64,000 nt of DNA from Comamonas kerstersii (GTDB lineage Bacteria > Pseudomonadota > Gammaproteobacteria > Burkholderiales > Burkholderiaceae_C). Positions 8,188 to 17,813 of the stretch are shown in pieces. Location of the stretch: NCBI RefSeq assembly GCF_008801935.1, contig NZ_VZOT01000014.1:1-64000 (forward strand). The letters run 5' to 3'. Position 1 is the stretch's first letter; each line of letters starts with the position of its first letter. The position numbers and the translations under genes are program-made. The notes beneath the pieces were generated by a model. That model saw only the letters and a program-made list of their open reading frames with translations. It was not told where the DNA came from and did no database searches.

Positions 8188-9195
8188 TCAGTACTCGACC
8201 ACAATCTTGCCGAAGTGCTGGCCGCTTTGCTGGTGGACAAAGGCCTCAGCCAGCTGCTCCAGCGCATAGCTGCGGTCAATCACGGGCTTGCACGGCATCA
8301 GATCCAGCGCGCGCACCATGTCCTGCTGCTGCTCGCGGCAGCCCACAATCAGTCCCTTGATGCTGGCCTGCTTGCTCATCAGCTCGGCCGTGGGCACCGC
8401 ACCTGCAAAACCAGTCAGCACGCCAATCAGTGCAATATGGCCGCCAGCGGCACAGGCACGGATCGACTGCGGCAAGGAGCCAGGGCCGCCGACCTCCACC
8501 ACGATGTCTGCCCCCTGACCTTGCGTGGCAGCCAGCACGGCATCGCCCCAATCCGGGGTCTCCCGGTAATTGATCACCACGTCTGCACCCAGCGCGCGCA
8601 GACGCTCTGCCTTGTCAGCACTGCTGGTCGTCGCAATGACGCGTGCGCCCATGCTTTTGGCCATTTGCAGCGCAAAAATGGAAACACCGCCCGTGCCCAG
8701 CACCAGCACCGTGTCACCAGCCTGGATCTGCCCATCCACCACCAGCGCACGCCATGCGGTCAGGCCTGCAGTCGTCAGTGTGGCGGCCTGCGCATGCGTC
8801 CATCCCTTCGGCGCGCGGGTAAAGGCCGTGGCAGGCAAGGTAATGGCCTCGCGCGCAAAGCCGTCCACGCCATCGCCAGGCACGGTACGGAAATGCGTGG
8901 GCACCTGTCGGCCAGACAGCCACTGCGGAAAAAAGGTGGAGACCACGGCATCCCCCACGGCGAATTCCGTGACGCCTTCGCCCACGGCTGTCACCACGCC
9001 CGCGCCATCAGCCATGGGAATGCGCTTGTCTGCCGCAGCACCGGGGCGTGAGCAAACCAGCAGATCGTGGTAGTTCAAAGAGGTGGCATGGATGCGCACC
9101 TGAATTTCCCCGGCTTGCGGTGCGGCGGCCTCTGGCAGCTCGACCAGTTGCAGGTGCTGCAGCCCACCGGGGGCGTTGAGTTGCATGGCTTTCAT
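8188..9195 (-). CDS. Zinc-type MDR alcohol dehydrogenase / quinone reductase-like protein
   Basis: A 335-residue medium-chain dehydrogenase/reductase. A GroES-like N-terminal domain (residues about 1-130) precedes a Rossmann domain with the NAD(P)-binding motif VLGTGGVSIFALQ. There is no cluster of four structural zinc cysteines, and the length fits NAD(P)-dependent reductases of the quinone oxidoreductase side of the family. Substrate unknown. It lies immediately downstream of the molybdopterin oxidoreductase gene with 38 bases between them, so the two may be co-transcribed. Confidence 0.88.
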   Translation of the reverse strand: MKAMQLNAPGGLQHLQLVELPEAAAPQAGEIQVRIHATSLNYHDLLVCSRPGAAADKRIPMADGAGVVTAVGEGVTEFAVGDAVVSTFFPQWLSGRQVPTHFRTVPGDGVDGFAREAITLPATAFTRAPKGWTHAQAATLTTAGLTAWRALVVDGQIQAGDTVLVLGTGGVSIFALQMAKSMGARVIATTSSADKAERLRALGADVVINYRETPDWGDAVLAATQGQGADIVVEVGGPGSLPQSIRACAAGGHIALIGVLTGFAGAVPTAELMSKQASIKGLIVGCREQQQDMVRALDLMPCKPVIDRSYALEQLAEAFVHQQSGQHFGKIVVEY

Positions 9196-9233
9196 CGTCT
9201 ATCTCCAAAAATCAGGCAAGGCGCAGGCTGCAC

Positions 9234-11267
9234 TCAGCCGTGGCGCGCCACTTGCACGGCACAGTCATAAAAGGCGGGCGCACGGCCCATGTCCGTCAGC
9301 TGCTGGTGCGTGAGTTCATTCACATTCGTACCGTTCATGCCATCCTTGCGCCACCAGATACCCAGGCCCACAACCACGCCTGCACGGGCGCGGCCATTGA
9401 TGCTGGCGTGGCACAGATATTCCCCACGGGCATTAAAGACGCGCACCGCATCACCATCGGCAATGCCACGTGCGGCAGCATCCTGCGGGTGCATTTCCAG
9501 CACCGGTCGCCCTTCGATATGGCGCAGCGTTTTCACGTTCACAAAGGTGGAATTGAGGAAGTTACGCGCTGGCGGCGAAATCATGGCCAGCGGGTAGTCC
9601 GCACTGGGCTGCTCGTAGTTGGGCAGGTAGTCCGGCACGGCGCTGATACCCATTTGCTCCAGCGCGCTGCTCACAAACTCGCACTTCCCTGATGGCGTAG
9701 GAAAGCCACCTTCGGCAAACGGTGCATCCGGCAAATCCTGCTGCGCAAAGCCTTGCATGCGCAAATCTGCAAAGTGGATGCGGCTGCCCTCCAATGCCTG
9801 GTGGCACAGGGCTTCATCACTGTCCTGAAAATGTGGGGCTGCAAAGGCCGGATCCCAAGCCGCCATGTGTGCCGCCAGTTCCCGGAAGATCTGTGCATTG
9901 CTCTTGGCCTGGCCCAGTGGCGCAATCGCTGCCTGGTTGAGCAACACATCGGTGTGGCCGTAGCTGCTGTGAATGTCCCAGTGCTCCAGCTGCGTGGTCG
10001 CGGGCAGCACATAGTCAGCGTAATCCGCCGTGTCGGTCATGAAGTGCTCCAGCACCACGGTAAACAGGTCTTCGCGCGCAAAGCCCTTCGCCACCTTGAC
10101 CGAATCTGGCGCCACCGCCACCGGGTTGCTGTTATAGACCACCAAAGCCTCAATGGCAGGCTGCGCCTGCAGCAGGGCATCGCCCATCGTGCTCATATTA
10201 ATGATGCGCGGGCGACGCTCTCCCAGCAGCTGCGGCATGTGCAGGCGTGCGGCGTTCAGCGGCGCATGCGATGAAGATGACAGCAGCAATCCCCCAGCGC
10301 GGTGTCGCCACGCACCTACCAACGCAGGCAGGCAGGCGATGGCACGCACGGCATTGCCACCACCGCGCGTGCGCTGCACGCCGTAGTTCAGGCGAATGGC
10401 GGCTGGCTTTGTCGTCCCATAGTCACGTGCCAGTTGCACAATCTGCTCCACCGGCAAGCCACAGACTTGGGCGGCGCGCTCAGGCGGCCACTCCAGCGCC
10501 TTGGCCTTGAGTTGCTCCCAGCCCAGGGTGTGCTCGGCGATGTAGTCATGGTCGAGCCAGTCGTTGCGAATCAGCTCATGCATCAGCGCCAGCGCCAGTG
10601 CTGCGTCCGTGCCCGGCAGCAGCTGCAGGTGCGCATGGCACTTGTCCGCCGTCTCGCTTTTACGGGGGTCAATGCAGATGAGCTTGGCGCCGTTGCGCTT
10701 GGCCTCCTGCGCAATGCGCCAGAAATGCAGATTGCTGCCAATGCTGTTGCTGCCCCAGATCAGAATGAGCTTGCTTTCCGCAAAGAACTCCACACGCATG
10801 CCCAGCTTGCCGCCATAGGTGTGCTGCAGCGCCGTGCTGCCCGCGCTGGCGCAGATGGTACGGTCCAGCAGGCTGGCACCAAGCTGGTGGAAAAAGCGCC
10901 GGTCCATGCTTTCCCCCTGAACGCGCCCCATGGTGCCTGCATAGCTATAAGGCAGGATGGCTTCTGGGTTGCGCTGGGCAATGTGGTGCAGGCGCTGGGC
11001 AATGTCTGCCAGTGCTTCATCCCAGCTCACAGGCTCAAACTGGCCGCTGCCTTTGGGGCCGCTGCGGCGCAAAGGCGTCAGCACACGCTCGGGGTGGTAG
11101 GTGCGCTCGGTGTATTTGCTGACTTTGGCGCACAGCACACCGCCGGTCATAGGGTGCTGTGCATTGCCTTGCACCCTGGTCGCTACACCATTCACCACCG
11201 TGGTGACCAGGGAGCAGGTATCTGGACAATCATGCGGGCAAGCGCCCAGAACAGTCTTTTCGTGCAT
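9234..11267 (-). CDS. Single-subunit molybdopterin oxidoreductase (DMSO reductase superfamily)
   Basis: A 677-residue protein. The N-terminal [4Fe-4S] binding motif is C10-x3-C14-x3-C18-x27-C46, followed by molybdopterin-binding domains (GTMGRVQGES, WGSNSIGSNLHFWR, LNYGVQRTRGGG) and a C-terminal molydopterin dinucleotide-binding domain (from about residue 565). There is no twin-arginine signal, so it is probably cytoplasmic. No electron-transfer or chaperone partner gene is next to it, and the substrate cannot be read from sequence. The ATG at 11267 is preferred because the family begins close to the first Cys; residues further upstream are not family-like. Confidence 0.9.
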   Translation of the reverse strand: MHEKTVLGACPHDCPDTCSLVTTVVNGVATRVQGNAQHPMTGGVLCAKVSKYTERTYHPERVLTPLRRSGPKGSGQFEPVSWDEALADIAQRLHHIAQRNPEAILPYSYAGTMGRVQGESMDRRFFHQLGASLLDRTICASAGSTALQHTYGGKLGMRVEFFAESKLILIWGSNSIGSNLHFWRIAQEAKRNGAKLICIDPRKSETADKCHAHLQLLPGTDAALALALMHELIRNDWLDHDYIAEHTLGWEQLKAKALEWPPERAAQVCGLPVEQIVQLARDYGTTKPAAIRLNYGVQRTRGGGNAVRAIACLPALVGAWRHRAGGLLLSSSSHAPLNAARLHMPQLLGERRPRIINMSTMGDALLQAQPAIEALVVYNSNPVAVAPDSVKVAKGFAREDLFTVVLEHFMTDTADYADYVLPATTQLEHWDIHSSYGHTDVLLNQAAIAPLGQAKSNAQIFRELAAHMAAWDPAFAAPHFQDSDEALCHQALEGSRIHFADLRMQGFAQQDLPDAPFAEGGFPTPSGKCEFVSSALEQMGISAVPDYLPNYEQPSADYPLAMISPPARNFLNSTFVNVKTLRHIEGRPVLEMHPQDAAARGIADGDAVRVFNARGEYLCHASINGRARAGVVVGLGIWWRKDGMNGTNVNELTHQQLTDMGRAPAFYDCAVQVARHG

Positions 11268-11463
11268 TGCAAACCGTCTCATCGCAGGCATTGGAGGCTT
11301 GCATTTAAACATGTACGAAATGGGCCTGGTGCGTTCAGCTTGCTCACTCAAGGGCTGTACACCATCGCAACCCGTACACAGGCCGCCGCGTTAGAACGCT
11401 CGTGCTTTTCTGGACTTTTTTGGCTACACTGCCAGCGCACTTAACTATAAGGAGACTTGGTCT

Positions 11464-11718
11464 ATGTCCGACCTGAATGCAACGTTCGAAGAAGCCGTCA
11501 AGAATTCCACTACGCTGAGCGAGCGCCCCGACAACGCCACACTGCTGAAAATCTACGCCCTGTACAAGCAGGCCACAGAAGGTGACAACGAAGCCAAGAA
11601 ACCCAGCTTTACCGACATGGTTGGCCGCGCCAAGTGGGATGCCTGGGAAAAGCTCAAGGGCCAGTCGCAGGATGAAGCCAAGCAGCAGTACATCGACCTG
11701 ATCAATTCCCTGCGCTGA
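11464..11718 (+). CDS. Acyl-CoA-binding protein
   Basis: An 84-residue protein with the four-helix ACBP fold. The conserved core (NATLLKIYALYKQATEGDNE, then KWDAWEKLKGQSQDEAKQQYI) carries the Tyr, Lys and Trp residues that bind the CoA moiety. It buffers and transports medium- and long-chain acyl-CoA in the cytoplasm. AAGGAG precedes the start by about 9 bases. It is a single-gene unit ending in a strong terminator. Bacterial ACBPs are uncommon outside a few proteobacterial lineages. Confidence 0.95.
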   Translation: MSDLNATFEEAVKNSTTLSERPDNATLLKIYALYKQATEGDNEAKKPSFTDMVGRAKWDAWEKLKGQSQDEAKQQYIDLINSLR

Positions 11719-11758
11719 AACCCTGCATCTTTTGCCGCGTGAGACGGGCGGCAAAAAC

Positions 11759-11798
11759 AAAAAACCCTGCTGAATTTGCATTCAGCAGGGTTTTTAAT
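11759..11798. terminator. Bidirectional terminator between the ACBP gene and tRNA-fMet
   Basis: The stem AAACCCTGCTGAA (11762-11774) pairs with TTCAGCAGGGTTT, with an A-run on the left and a T-run on the right. It ends transcription of the acyl-CoA-binding gene on the plus strand and of the ribosomal/tRNA unit on the minus strand. Confidence 0.9.
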
Positions 11799-11799
11799 T

Positions 11800-11876
<77 letters not shown>

Positions 11877-11898
11877 GTATTCCAAAATTATAGCAGAC

Positions 11899-12288
11899 TT
11901 ATTCTGCAGCAGGAGCTTCAGCAGCAACTTCTGTGCGCTCAACCAGCTCAACGTAAGCCATAGGAGCGTTGTCACCCACGCGGAAACCCATCTTCAGGAT
12001 ACGTGTGTAACCACCGGGGCGCTTTGCAAAGCGGGGGCCCAGCACGTTGAACAGCTTGGTCACGCTGTCGCGGTCACGCAGACGGTCGAATGCCAGGCGG
12101 CGGTTAGCCACGGTGTCCACCTTGGCCAGAGTGATCATGGGCTCGACCACGCGGCGCAGTTCCTTCGCCTTGGGCAGAGTGGTCTTGATGGCTTCGTGCT
12201 CGATCAGAGCGTTCATCAGGTTCTGCAGCAGAGCCTTGCGGTGTGCAGAAGTACGGTTCAGTTTACGCAGGCCATTTCCGTGACGCAT
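11899..12288 (-). CDS. rplQ: 50S ribosomal protein L17
   Basis: A 129-residue protein. It starts [20 protein letters not shown], the standard L17 N-terminus, and ends in an alanine/glutamate-rich tail. L17 sits near the peptide exit tunnel of the large subunit. It is the last protein gene of the alpha-operon segment. The 128 bases separating it from rpoA hold a strong terminator-like hairpin. Confidence 0.98.
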   Translation of the reverse strand: MRHGNGLRKLNRTSAHRKALLQNLMNALIEHEAIKTTLPKAKELRRVVEPMITLAKVDTVANRRLAFDRLRDRDSVTKLFNVLGPRFAKRPGGYTRILKMGFRVGDNAPMAYVELVERTEVAAEAPAAE

Positions 12289-12362
12289 GGTGCTTTCCTT
12301 TTCAAATAGTTTGGTCGGGTGGCCGTATCAGGTACCGCCCGGTGCACTGGTGTAAAAACCAA

Positions 12363-12393
12363 CTGGCTCTTTGCCCGTTGTGCAAAGAGCCAG
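12363..12393 (-). terminator. Intercistronic terminator-like hairpin between rpoA and rplQ
   Basis: A perfect 12-base stem (CTGGCTCTTTGC with GCAAAGAGCCAG, 7-base loop). Read on the minus strand it is followed by TTGGTTTTTA. It could partially stop transcription after rpoA or act as an RNA processing or stability element. Confidence 0.65.
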
Positions 12394-12416
12394 AGATTAT
12401 AGTCTGAAAGTGCGAA

Positions 12417-13415
12417 TTAACGCTTTTCCAGACCTGCTGGTGGCCAGTTCTCGAGCTTCATGCCCAGAGTCAGACCGCGGGAAGCCAGCACTTCCTTGAT
12501 TTCGTTGAGCGACTTGCGACCCAGGTTAGGTGTCTTGAGCAGCTCGTTCTCGGTGCGCTGAATCAGATCACCGATGTAGTAGATGTTTTCTGCCTTCAGG
12601 CAGTTTGCAGAACGGACGGTCAGTTCCAGCTCGTCCACAGGACGCAGCAGGATAGGATCGAAGGTCTGGGCGCTCGAACGGCTGCCGCCAGCCTGCAGGA
12701 TGCCACCTTCGGCGAATTCGCCATCCAGTTGTGCGAATACAGCCAGTTGTTCCACCAAGATCTTGGCAGATGCGCGCACTGCATCTTCTGCACCGATAGC
12801 ACCGTTGGTTTCGATTTCGACAACCAGCTTGTCCAGGTCGGTACGCTGCTCCACACGAGCAGATTCGACGGTATAGCTCACGCGACGAACGGGCGAGAAC
12901 GATGCGTCCAGAACGATGCGGCCAATCGACTTGGTCGACTCATCGCTGTAGCGACGCAGGTTACCGGGCACATAGCCACGGCCCTTTTCCACCTTGATCT
13001 GCATATCCAGCTTGCCGCCTTGCGACAGGTTGGCGATCACGTGGTCAGGATTGATGATCTCAACGTCATGGGGAGTCTGGATGTCACGCGCAGTCACTAC
13101 ACCTTCGCCATCCTTGCGCAGGCTCAGTGTTACTTCGTCACGGTTGTGCAGCTTGAACACCACGCCCTTCAGGTTCAGGAGGATGTTCACCACATCTTCT
13201 TGCACGCCATCAATGGACGAGTACTCATGCAGAACGCCAGCAATCGTGACTTCCGTCGCTGCGTAACCCACCATGGACGACAGCAGTACGCGGCGCAATG
13301 CATTGCCCAGCGTATGACCATAGCCACGCTCAAAAGGCTCCAGCGTCACCTTGGCACGATTGTGACCAAGCTGCTCGACATTAATCGTCTTGGGTTTCAG
13401 CAGATTTGTTTGCAT
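12417..13415 (-). CDS. rpoA: DNA-directed RNA polymerase alpha subunit
   Basis: A 332-residue protein with the N-terminal dimerisation domain ([20 protein letters not shown] near residues 27-46), a linker at about 235-255 and the C-terminal domain ([20 protein letters not shown] onward) that contacts UP elements and activators. It assembles the core polymerase. Length and motifs are normal for betaproteobacteria. It is flanked on both sides by unusual intercistronic hairpins. Confidence 0.99.
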   Translation of the reverse strand: MQTNLLKPKTINVEQLGHNRAKVTLEPFERGYGHTLGNALRRVLLSSMVGYAATEVTIAGVLHEYSSIDGVQEDVVNILLNLKGVVFKLHNRDEVTLSLRKDGEGVVTARDIQTPHDVEIINPDHVIANLSQGGKLDMQIKVEKGRGYVPGNLRRYSDESTKSIGRIVLDASFSPVRRVSYTVESARVEQRTDLDKLVVEIETNGAIGAEDAVRASAKILVEQLAVFAQLDGEFAEGGILQAGGSRSSAQTFDPILLRPVDELELTVRSANCLKAENIYYIGDLIQRTENELLKTPNLGRKSLNEIKEVLASRGLTLGMKLENWPPAGLEKR

Positions 13416-13469
13416 GCAGACTTCCTCTCAATACCCCCGGCTCGTTACACCGGTAAGGCTGGTGAAGCA

Positions 13470-13497
13470 CCTAAACCGCGATGCCTCGCGGTTTAGG
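13470..13497. other. Hairpin between rpsD and rpoA
   Basis: A perfect 11-base stem (CCTAAACCGCG with CGCGGTTTAGG, 6-base loop) in the 116-base gap upstream of rpoA. There is no T-run on the minus strand, so it is more likely a processing or translational-control element than a terminator. Confidence 0.6.
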
Positions 13498-13531
13498 AAC
13501 GAGATGGTTGATTGCTCAACCTTTACTACGA

Positions 13532-14155
13532 TTAACGCGAGTACAACTCAACGATCAGAGATTCGTTGATGTCGGCGCCGAATTGATCGCGGTCAGGCAC
13601 TTGCTTGAAGGTACCTTCTACCTTGTCGATGCTCACTTCCACCCAAGCAGGGAAGCCAACTTGTTGAGCCAGTTGCAGGGCTTCAACGATACGGGCTTGC
13701 TTCTTGGACTTTTCGCGAACAGCGATCACGTCGCCTACCTTCACCATGTAGGAAGGAATGTTCACGCTCTGACCATTCACAGTGATGGCCTTGTGGGACA
13801 CCAGCTGACGAGCTTCCGCACGTGTAGAGCCGAAGCCCATGCGGTACACCACGTTGTCCAGACGGCTTTCCAGCAGACCCAGCAGGTTCGCACCAGTGTT
13901 GCCACGGCGACGGTATGCTTCTTCGAAGTAACGGCGGAATTGCTTTTCCAGCACGCCGTACATGCGCTTGACCTTCTGCTTTTCACGCAGTTGCAGACCG
14001 TAGTCAGAAGTGCGCTGACCGGAAGTGCGGCCGTGCTGACCGGGCTTGGTGTCGAATTTGGCCTTGTCAGCGATCGAGCGACGAGCAGACTTCAGGAACA
14101 GGTCGGTGCCTTCACGGCGGGAGAGTTTGGCCTTGGGGCCGATATAACGTGCCAC
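13532..14155 (-). CDS. rpsD: 30S ribosomal protein S4
   Basis: A 207-residue primary 16S rRNA-binding protein beginning [20 protein letters not shown]. The S4 RNA-binding domain is at about residues 97-160 ([20 protein letters not shown]). The N-terminal zinc-binding cysteines seen in some bacteria are absent. In E. coli S4 represses the alpha operon; whether that holds here is not shown by the sequence. A strong hairpin pair lies in the 90 bases ahead of it. Confidence 0.98.
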   Translation of the reverse strand: MARYIGPKAKLSRREGTDLFLKSARRSIADKAKFDTKPGQHGRTSGQRTSDYGLQLREKQKVKRMYGVLEKQFRRYFEEAYRRRGNTGANLLGLLESRLDNVVYRMGFGSTRAEARQLVSHKAITVNGQSVNIPSYMVKVGDVIAVREKSKKQARIVEALQLAQQVGFPAWVEVSIDKVEGTFKQVPDRDQFGADINESLIVELYSR

Positions 14156-14177
14156 TTGAGTTTCCTTTATTCATCTA

Positions 14178-14229
14178 CCGTGTTGAAACACGGGAGCCAC
14201 CTGCGGTGTCAATGACACCACAGGTGGCG
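14178..14229. other. Two hairpins between rpsK and rpsD
   Basis: A small stem (CCGTGTT with AACACGG, 14178-14193) and a longer one (CCACCTG and GGTGTC pairing with ACACC and CAGGTGG, about 14196-14229) fill the 90-base gap upstream of rpsD. Neither has a T-run. They may set mRNA processing or rpsD translation. Confidence 0.55.
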
Positions 14230-14245
14230 GTGGGCTTATAACAGA

Positions 14246-14647
14246 TTAGATACGACGACGCTTTTGAGGGCGGCAACCGTTGTGGGGAACCGGAGTCACG
14301 TCCGAGATGGAAGTGATACGGATACCCAGGGCGCCCAGAGCGCGAACCGAAGATTCACGGCCGGGACCGGGACCCTTGATTTCCACGTCCAGGTTCTTGA
14401 TGCCCTGTTCGATAGCAGCACGACCGGCCACTTCCGAAGCAACCTGAGCTGCAAAAGGAGTCGACTTACGCGAACCCTTGAAGCCCTGGCCACCCGACGA
14501 AGCCCAAGACAGAGCATTGCCTTGACGGTCGGTGATGGTGATGATCGTGTTGTTGAACGAAGCGTGCACGTGTGCAATACCGTCAGAAATGTTCTTGCGA
14601 ACCTTCTTACGTACACGTGCTGCAGCGTTGTTTTGTGCCTTAGCCAT
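14246..14647 (-). CDS. rpsK: 30S ribosomal protein S11
   Basis: A 133-residue protein of the 30S platform that contacts 16S rRNA near the E site. It shows the family blocks [20 protein letters not shown] and the basic C-terminus [15 protein letters not shown]. It is 17 bases downstream of rpsM on the minus strand, within the alpha-operon segment. Confidence 0.98.
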   Translation of the reverse strand: MAKAQNNAAARVRKKVRKNISDGIAHVHASFNNTIITITDRQGNALSWASSGGQGFKGSRKSTPFAAQVASEVAGRAAIEQGIKNLDVEIKGPGPGRESSVRALGALGIRITSISDVTPVPHNGCRPQKRRRI

Positions 14648-14664
14648 AGTGATCTCTCAATCCC

Positions 14665-15030
14665 TTATTTCTTCAGTGCAGCTGCACCTTTACGGGGACC
14701 CTTACGGGTACGCGCATTGGTACGTGTACGTTGACCGCGCATGGGCAGACCACGACGGTGACGGAAACCGCGGTAGCAACCGATGTCCATCAAACGCTTG
14801 ATGTTCATGGTTGTTTCACGACGCAGATCGCCTTCCAGAGTCATAGGATTCAGGAAGTCACGGATCTTATCCAGATCAGCGTCCGTCAGATCCTTGATCT
14901 TCTTGGAGTACTCGATGCCGCAAGCTTCGCAAATCTTGCGAGCAGTCGAACGACCAATGCCATAAATGGCGGTCAGGCCGATTTCAGCATGCTTGTGGGG
15001 CGGGATGTTAATACCAGCAATACGTGCCAT
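14665..15030 (-). CDS. rpsM: 30S ribosomal protein S13
   Basis: A 121-residue 30S head protein that forms inter-subunit bridges and contacts the P-site tRNA through its basic tail. It begins [19 protein letters not shown] and carries the helix-two-turn-helix segment and the [17 protein letters not shown] tail of S13. It is the second gene after the secY-distal hairpin, 22 bases after rpmJ. Confidence 0.98.
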   Translation of the reverse strand: MARIAGINIPPHKHAEIGLTAIYGIGRSTARKICEACGIEYSKKIKDLTDADLDKIRDFLNPMTLEGDLRRETTMNIKRLMDIGCYRGFRHRRGLPMRGQRTRTNARTRKGPRKGAAALKK

Positions 15031-15052
15031 ATTAGTCCTCTAATACTTTCAA

Positions 15053-15166
15053 TCAGCCCTGGCGCTGCTTATGGCGCTGGTCTGTGCAGATCACGCGCAC
15101 CACACCCTTGCGGCGGATGATCTTGCAGTTGCGGCAGATTTTCTTGACCGAAGCCGAAACTCTCAT
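15053..15166 (-). CDS. rpmJ: 50S ribosomal protein L36 (zinc-binding form)
   Basis: A 37-residue protein, [20 protein letters not shown] followed by [17 protein letters not shown]. Cys11, Cys14, Cys27 and His32 form the zinc ribbon of the zinc-dependent L36 type. GGAGAAT precedes the ATG at 15166. It stands between secY and rpsM, the usual position, but is set 140 bases apart from secY. Confidence 0.96.
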   Translation of the reverse strand: MRVSASVKKICRNCKIIRRKGVVRVICTDQRHKQRQG

Positions 15167-15265
15167 TTCATTCTCCTAAAACTTGCATCCGTAACACTTC
15201 TTCGACCTGGGCACTGCCTGTGACCGCGAAAAAGCGTAGAGCACTCATTCTTGCCTGTTGTTAAA

Positions 15266-15291
15266 TTCCTCCTGGGACACCCCAGGAGGAA
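15266..15291. other. Hairpin between secY and rpmJ
   Basis: A perfect 11-base stem (TTCCTCCTGGG with CCCAGGAGGAA, loop ACAC) in the 140-base gap after secY. The minus-strand tail is only ATTT, so any termination would be partial. It marks the junction of the spc and alpha segments and could be a processing site or attenuator. Confidence 0.6.
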
Positions 15292-15306
15292 TCCGGTTCA
15301 TATATC

Positions 15307-16620
15307 TCAGCGAGCTGATGCCTTGAAGTTGGCCTTCTTCAGCAGAGACTCATACTGCTGCGACATCATGTAGTTCTGTACCTGCGCCATGAAGTCCATG
15401 GTCACCACCACAATAATCAGCAGTGATGTACCGCCGAAATAGAACGGAACGTTGTATTTCAGGATCAGGAACTCGGGCAACAGACAGACAAACGTGATGT
15501 AGATCGCACCAGCCAGTGTCAAGCGCACCAAAATCTTGTCAATGTAGCGTGCTGTCTGGTCTCCAGGACGAATGCCGGGAATGAAAGCACCGCTCTTCTT
15601 CAGATTATCAGCGGTCTCGCGGCTGTTGAACACGAGGGCTGTATAGAAGAAACAGAAGAAAATGATGGCGGCTGCGTAGAGCATTACATAAATCGGCTGA
15701 CCGGGAGTCAGTGTCGATGCAATGTCCTTCAGCCAGCGCATGGATTCCCCTGCACTGAACCAATTCACCACGGTTGCTGGCAGCAAGATGATCGAGGAAG
15801 CAAAGATGGGAGGAATCACACCCGCCATGTTGAGCTTCAGTGGCAAGTGCGAAGACTGACCACCATACACCTTGTTGCCGACTTGGCGGCGTGCGTAATT
15901 GACAAGGATCTTTCGCTGGCCTCGTTCAACAAACACGACGAAGTACGTCACGGCTGCCACAACGAGAACGATAAAGATCGCGACCAGAATGCTCATGGCG
16001 CCAGTGCGAACCAGCTCCAGCAGTCCACCGATCGAGCTGGGCAAGCCTGCGGCAATACCAGCAAAAATCAGAATGGAAATACCGTTACCCAGACCACGTT
16101 CAGTGATCTGTTCGCCCAGCCACATCAGGAACATAGTGCCAGCGGTCAGGCTCACCACCGCAGTCATGCGGAAGCCGAAACCTGGGTCCAGCACCAGACC
16201 TGGAGAGCTTTCCAGAGCCACGGCAATACCCAACGACTGGAAGATTGCCAGGCCCAATGTGCCATAGCGGGTGAACTGGGTAATCTTGCGACGACCCGCT
16301 TCACCTTCCTTCTTCAGTTGCTCAAATGTTGGGACAACATACGTCATCAGTTGCATGATGATCGATGCCGAGATGTACGGCATGATCCCCAGTGCAAACA
16401 CCGTGAAGCGCTCCAGCGCTCCACCCGAGAACATGTTGAACAGGTTGAGAATGCCCTGCTGGCCATTGAACAGCTGCTGCAGCTGCGCTGGGTCGATGCC
16501 CGGCACCGGGATATGAGCCCCGATGCGGTATACGACCAGCGCAAGCAACAGAAAAACCAGTCGGTGACGCAAGTCACCAAACTTGCCGGTTTTTGCAATT
16601 TGAGCTGCGCTAGTAGCCAC
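15307..16620 (-). CDS. secY: Protein translocase subunit SecY
   Basis: A 437-residue inner-membrane channel protein with ten predicted transmembrane segments. It forms the SecYEG pore for protein export and membrane insertion. Family signatures include [20 protein letters not shown] and the cytosolic loops with [20 protein letters not shown]. The start codon is GTG at 16620. It is the last gene of the spc segment, 20 bases after rplO. Confidence 0.98.
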   Translation of the reverse strand: MATSAAQIAKTGKFGDLRHRLVFLLLALVVYRIGAHIPVPGIDPAQLQQLFNGQQGILNLFNMFSGGALERFTVFALGIMPYISASIIMQLMTYVVPTFEQLKKEGEAGRRKITQFTRYGTLGLAIFQSLGIAVALESSPGLVLDPGFGFRMTAVVSLTAGTMFLMWLGEQITERGLGNGISILIFAGIAAGLPSSIGGLLELVRTGAMSILVAIFIVLVVAAVTYFVVFVERGQRKILVNYARRQVGNKVYGGQSSHLPLKLNMAGVIPPIFASSIILLPATVVNWFSAGESMRWLKDIASTLTPGQPIYVMLYAAAIIFFCFFYTALVFNSRETADNLKKSGAFIPGIRPGDQTARYIDKILVRLTLAGAIYITFVCLLPEFLILKYNVPFYFGGTSLLIIVVVTMDFMAQVQNYMMSQQYESLLKKANFKASAR

Positions 16621-16640
16621 GGATGTCTTCTTTCAGTTAA

Positions 16641-17072
16641 TCAGGCGATGCTGCCACCAGCGGCTTCGATAGCTGCCTTAGCACCGGCAGTAGCACCGAT
16701 ACCGTTCAGCTTCACAGCCTTGGTGATTTCACCATTCTTGATGACCTTCACCACTTGAGCGTTGGCGGGCACCAGGCCAGCCTGCTTCAGAGCGGCAACA
16801 TCGACTTCGGCCAGACCCAGCTGTTCCAGAGCCTTCAGAGTCACTTCAGCGTTGAACTTCAGCGACGCAGACTTGAAACCACGCTTGGGCAGACGGCGCT
16901 GCAGAGGCATCTGACCGCCTTCGAAGCCTACCTTGTGGTAGCCACCCGAACGCGACTTCTGACCCTTGTGACCACGACCGGCGGTCTTACCCAGACCGGA
17001 ACCGATACCGCGACCAACGCGACGCTTGGCGTGCTTGGCGCCTTCTGCGGGCTTGATGCTATTGAGTTCCAT
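16641..17072 (-). CDS. rplO: 50S ribosomal protein L15
   Basis: A 143-residue protein starting [20 protein letters not shown] with the glycine-rich N-terminus ([13 protein letters not shown]) that threads into 23S rRNA. Two ATG codons are adjacent (17075 and 17072). 17072 is preferred because AGAGG lies about 7 bases upstream of it and homologues begin MELN. Late-assembly protein of the large subunit. Confidence 0.97.
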   Translation of the reverse strand: MELNSIKPAEGAKHAKRRVGRGIGSGLGKTAGRGHKGQKSRSGGYHKVGFEGGQMPLQRRLPKRGFKSASLKFNAEVTLKALEQLGLAEVDVAALKQAGLVPANAQVVKVIKNGEITKAVKLNGIGATAGAKAAIEAAGGSIA

Positions 17073-17083
17073 CATCAATCCTC

Positions 17084-17266
17084 TCAGAGTACCTTCACCA
17101 GGTAGGCGATCTTGTTAATCATGCCGCGCACTGCAGGAGTGTCCTGCAGTTCGCTGACGCTGTTCAGCTTACGCAGACCCAGGCCTCGCACAGTCGCGCG
17201 GTGCGACTCTTTGGTGCCGATGGGGCTACGAACCAGCTGAACCTTGATGGTTTGTTGTGTAGACAT
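17084..17266 (-). CDS. rpmD: 50S ribosomal protein L30
   Basis: A 60-residue protein with the L30 core [20 protein letters not shown] and [20 protein letters not shown]. It binds 23S rRNA at the base of the large subunit. Small, complete and tightly packed between rpsE and rplO (14 and 11 base gaps). Confidence 0.97.
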   Translation of the reverse strand: MSTQQTIKVQLVRSPIGTKESHRATVRGLGLRKLNSVSELQDTPAVRGMINKIAYLVKVL

Positions 17267-17280
17267 GTGCTGGACTCCGA

Positions 17281-17799
17281 TCAGGCGAACAGGTCTTCAA
17301 CCGACTTGCCGCGCTTAGCAGCCACTTCTGCAGGAGTAGTGACGTTCTTCAGCGCGTCGAAAGTGGCGCGAACCATGTTGTAGGGATTCGAAGAGCCATG
17401 GCTCTTGGCCACGATGTCGGTAATACCAACCACTTCGAACACAGCGCGCATTGGGCCGCCGGCGATGATACCGGTACCCTTGGGGGCGGGGTGCAGTTCC
17501 ACGCGCGAAGCGCCATGGTGACCCACCACAGAGTGGTGGATGGTGCCGCTCTTGAGCGAAACCTTCATCATGTTGCGGCGAGACTCTTCCATGCCCTTTT
17601 GCACAGCTGCAGGCACTTCCTTGGACTTGCCCTTACCCATGCCAACGCGGCCGTCACCGTCGCCAACCACGGTCAGTGCAGCGAAGCCGAGGATACGGCC
17701 ACCCTTCACAACCTTGGTGACGCGGTTGACCGCGATCATTTTTTCGCGCAGACCGTCGTCACGACCTTCGTCTTGCACCTTGGGGGATACTTTTGCCAT
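17281..17799 (-). CDS. rpsE: 30S ribosomal protein S5
   Basis: A 172-residue protein with the double-stranded-RNA-binding-like S5 domain ([20 protein letters not shown], about residues 22-41) and the C-terminal domain ([20 protein letters not shown]). It helps shape the decoding centre and mRNA entry helicase with S3 and S4. No odd features. Confidence 0.98.
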   Translation of the reverse strand: MAKVSPKVQDEGRDDGLREKMIAVNRVTKVVKGGRILGFAALTVVGDGDGRVGMGKGKSKEVPAAVQKGMEESRRNMMKVSLKSGTIHHSVVGHHGASRVELHPAPKGTGIIAGGPMRAVFEVVGITDIVAKSHGSSNPYNMVRATFDALKNVTTPAEVAAKRGKSVEDLFA

Positions 17800-17813
17800 T
17801 TTGTCCGCTCCGC

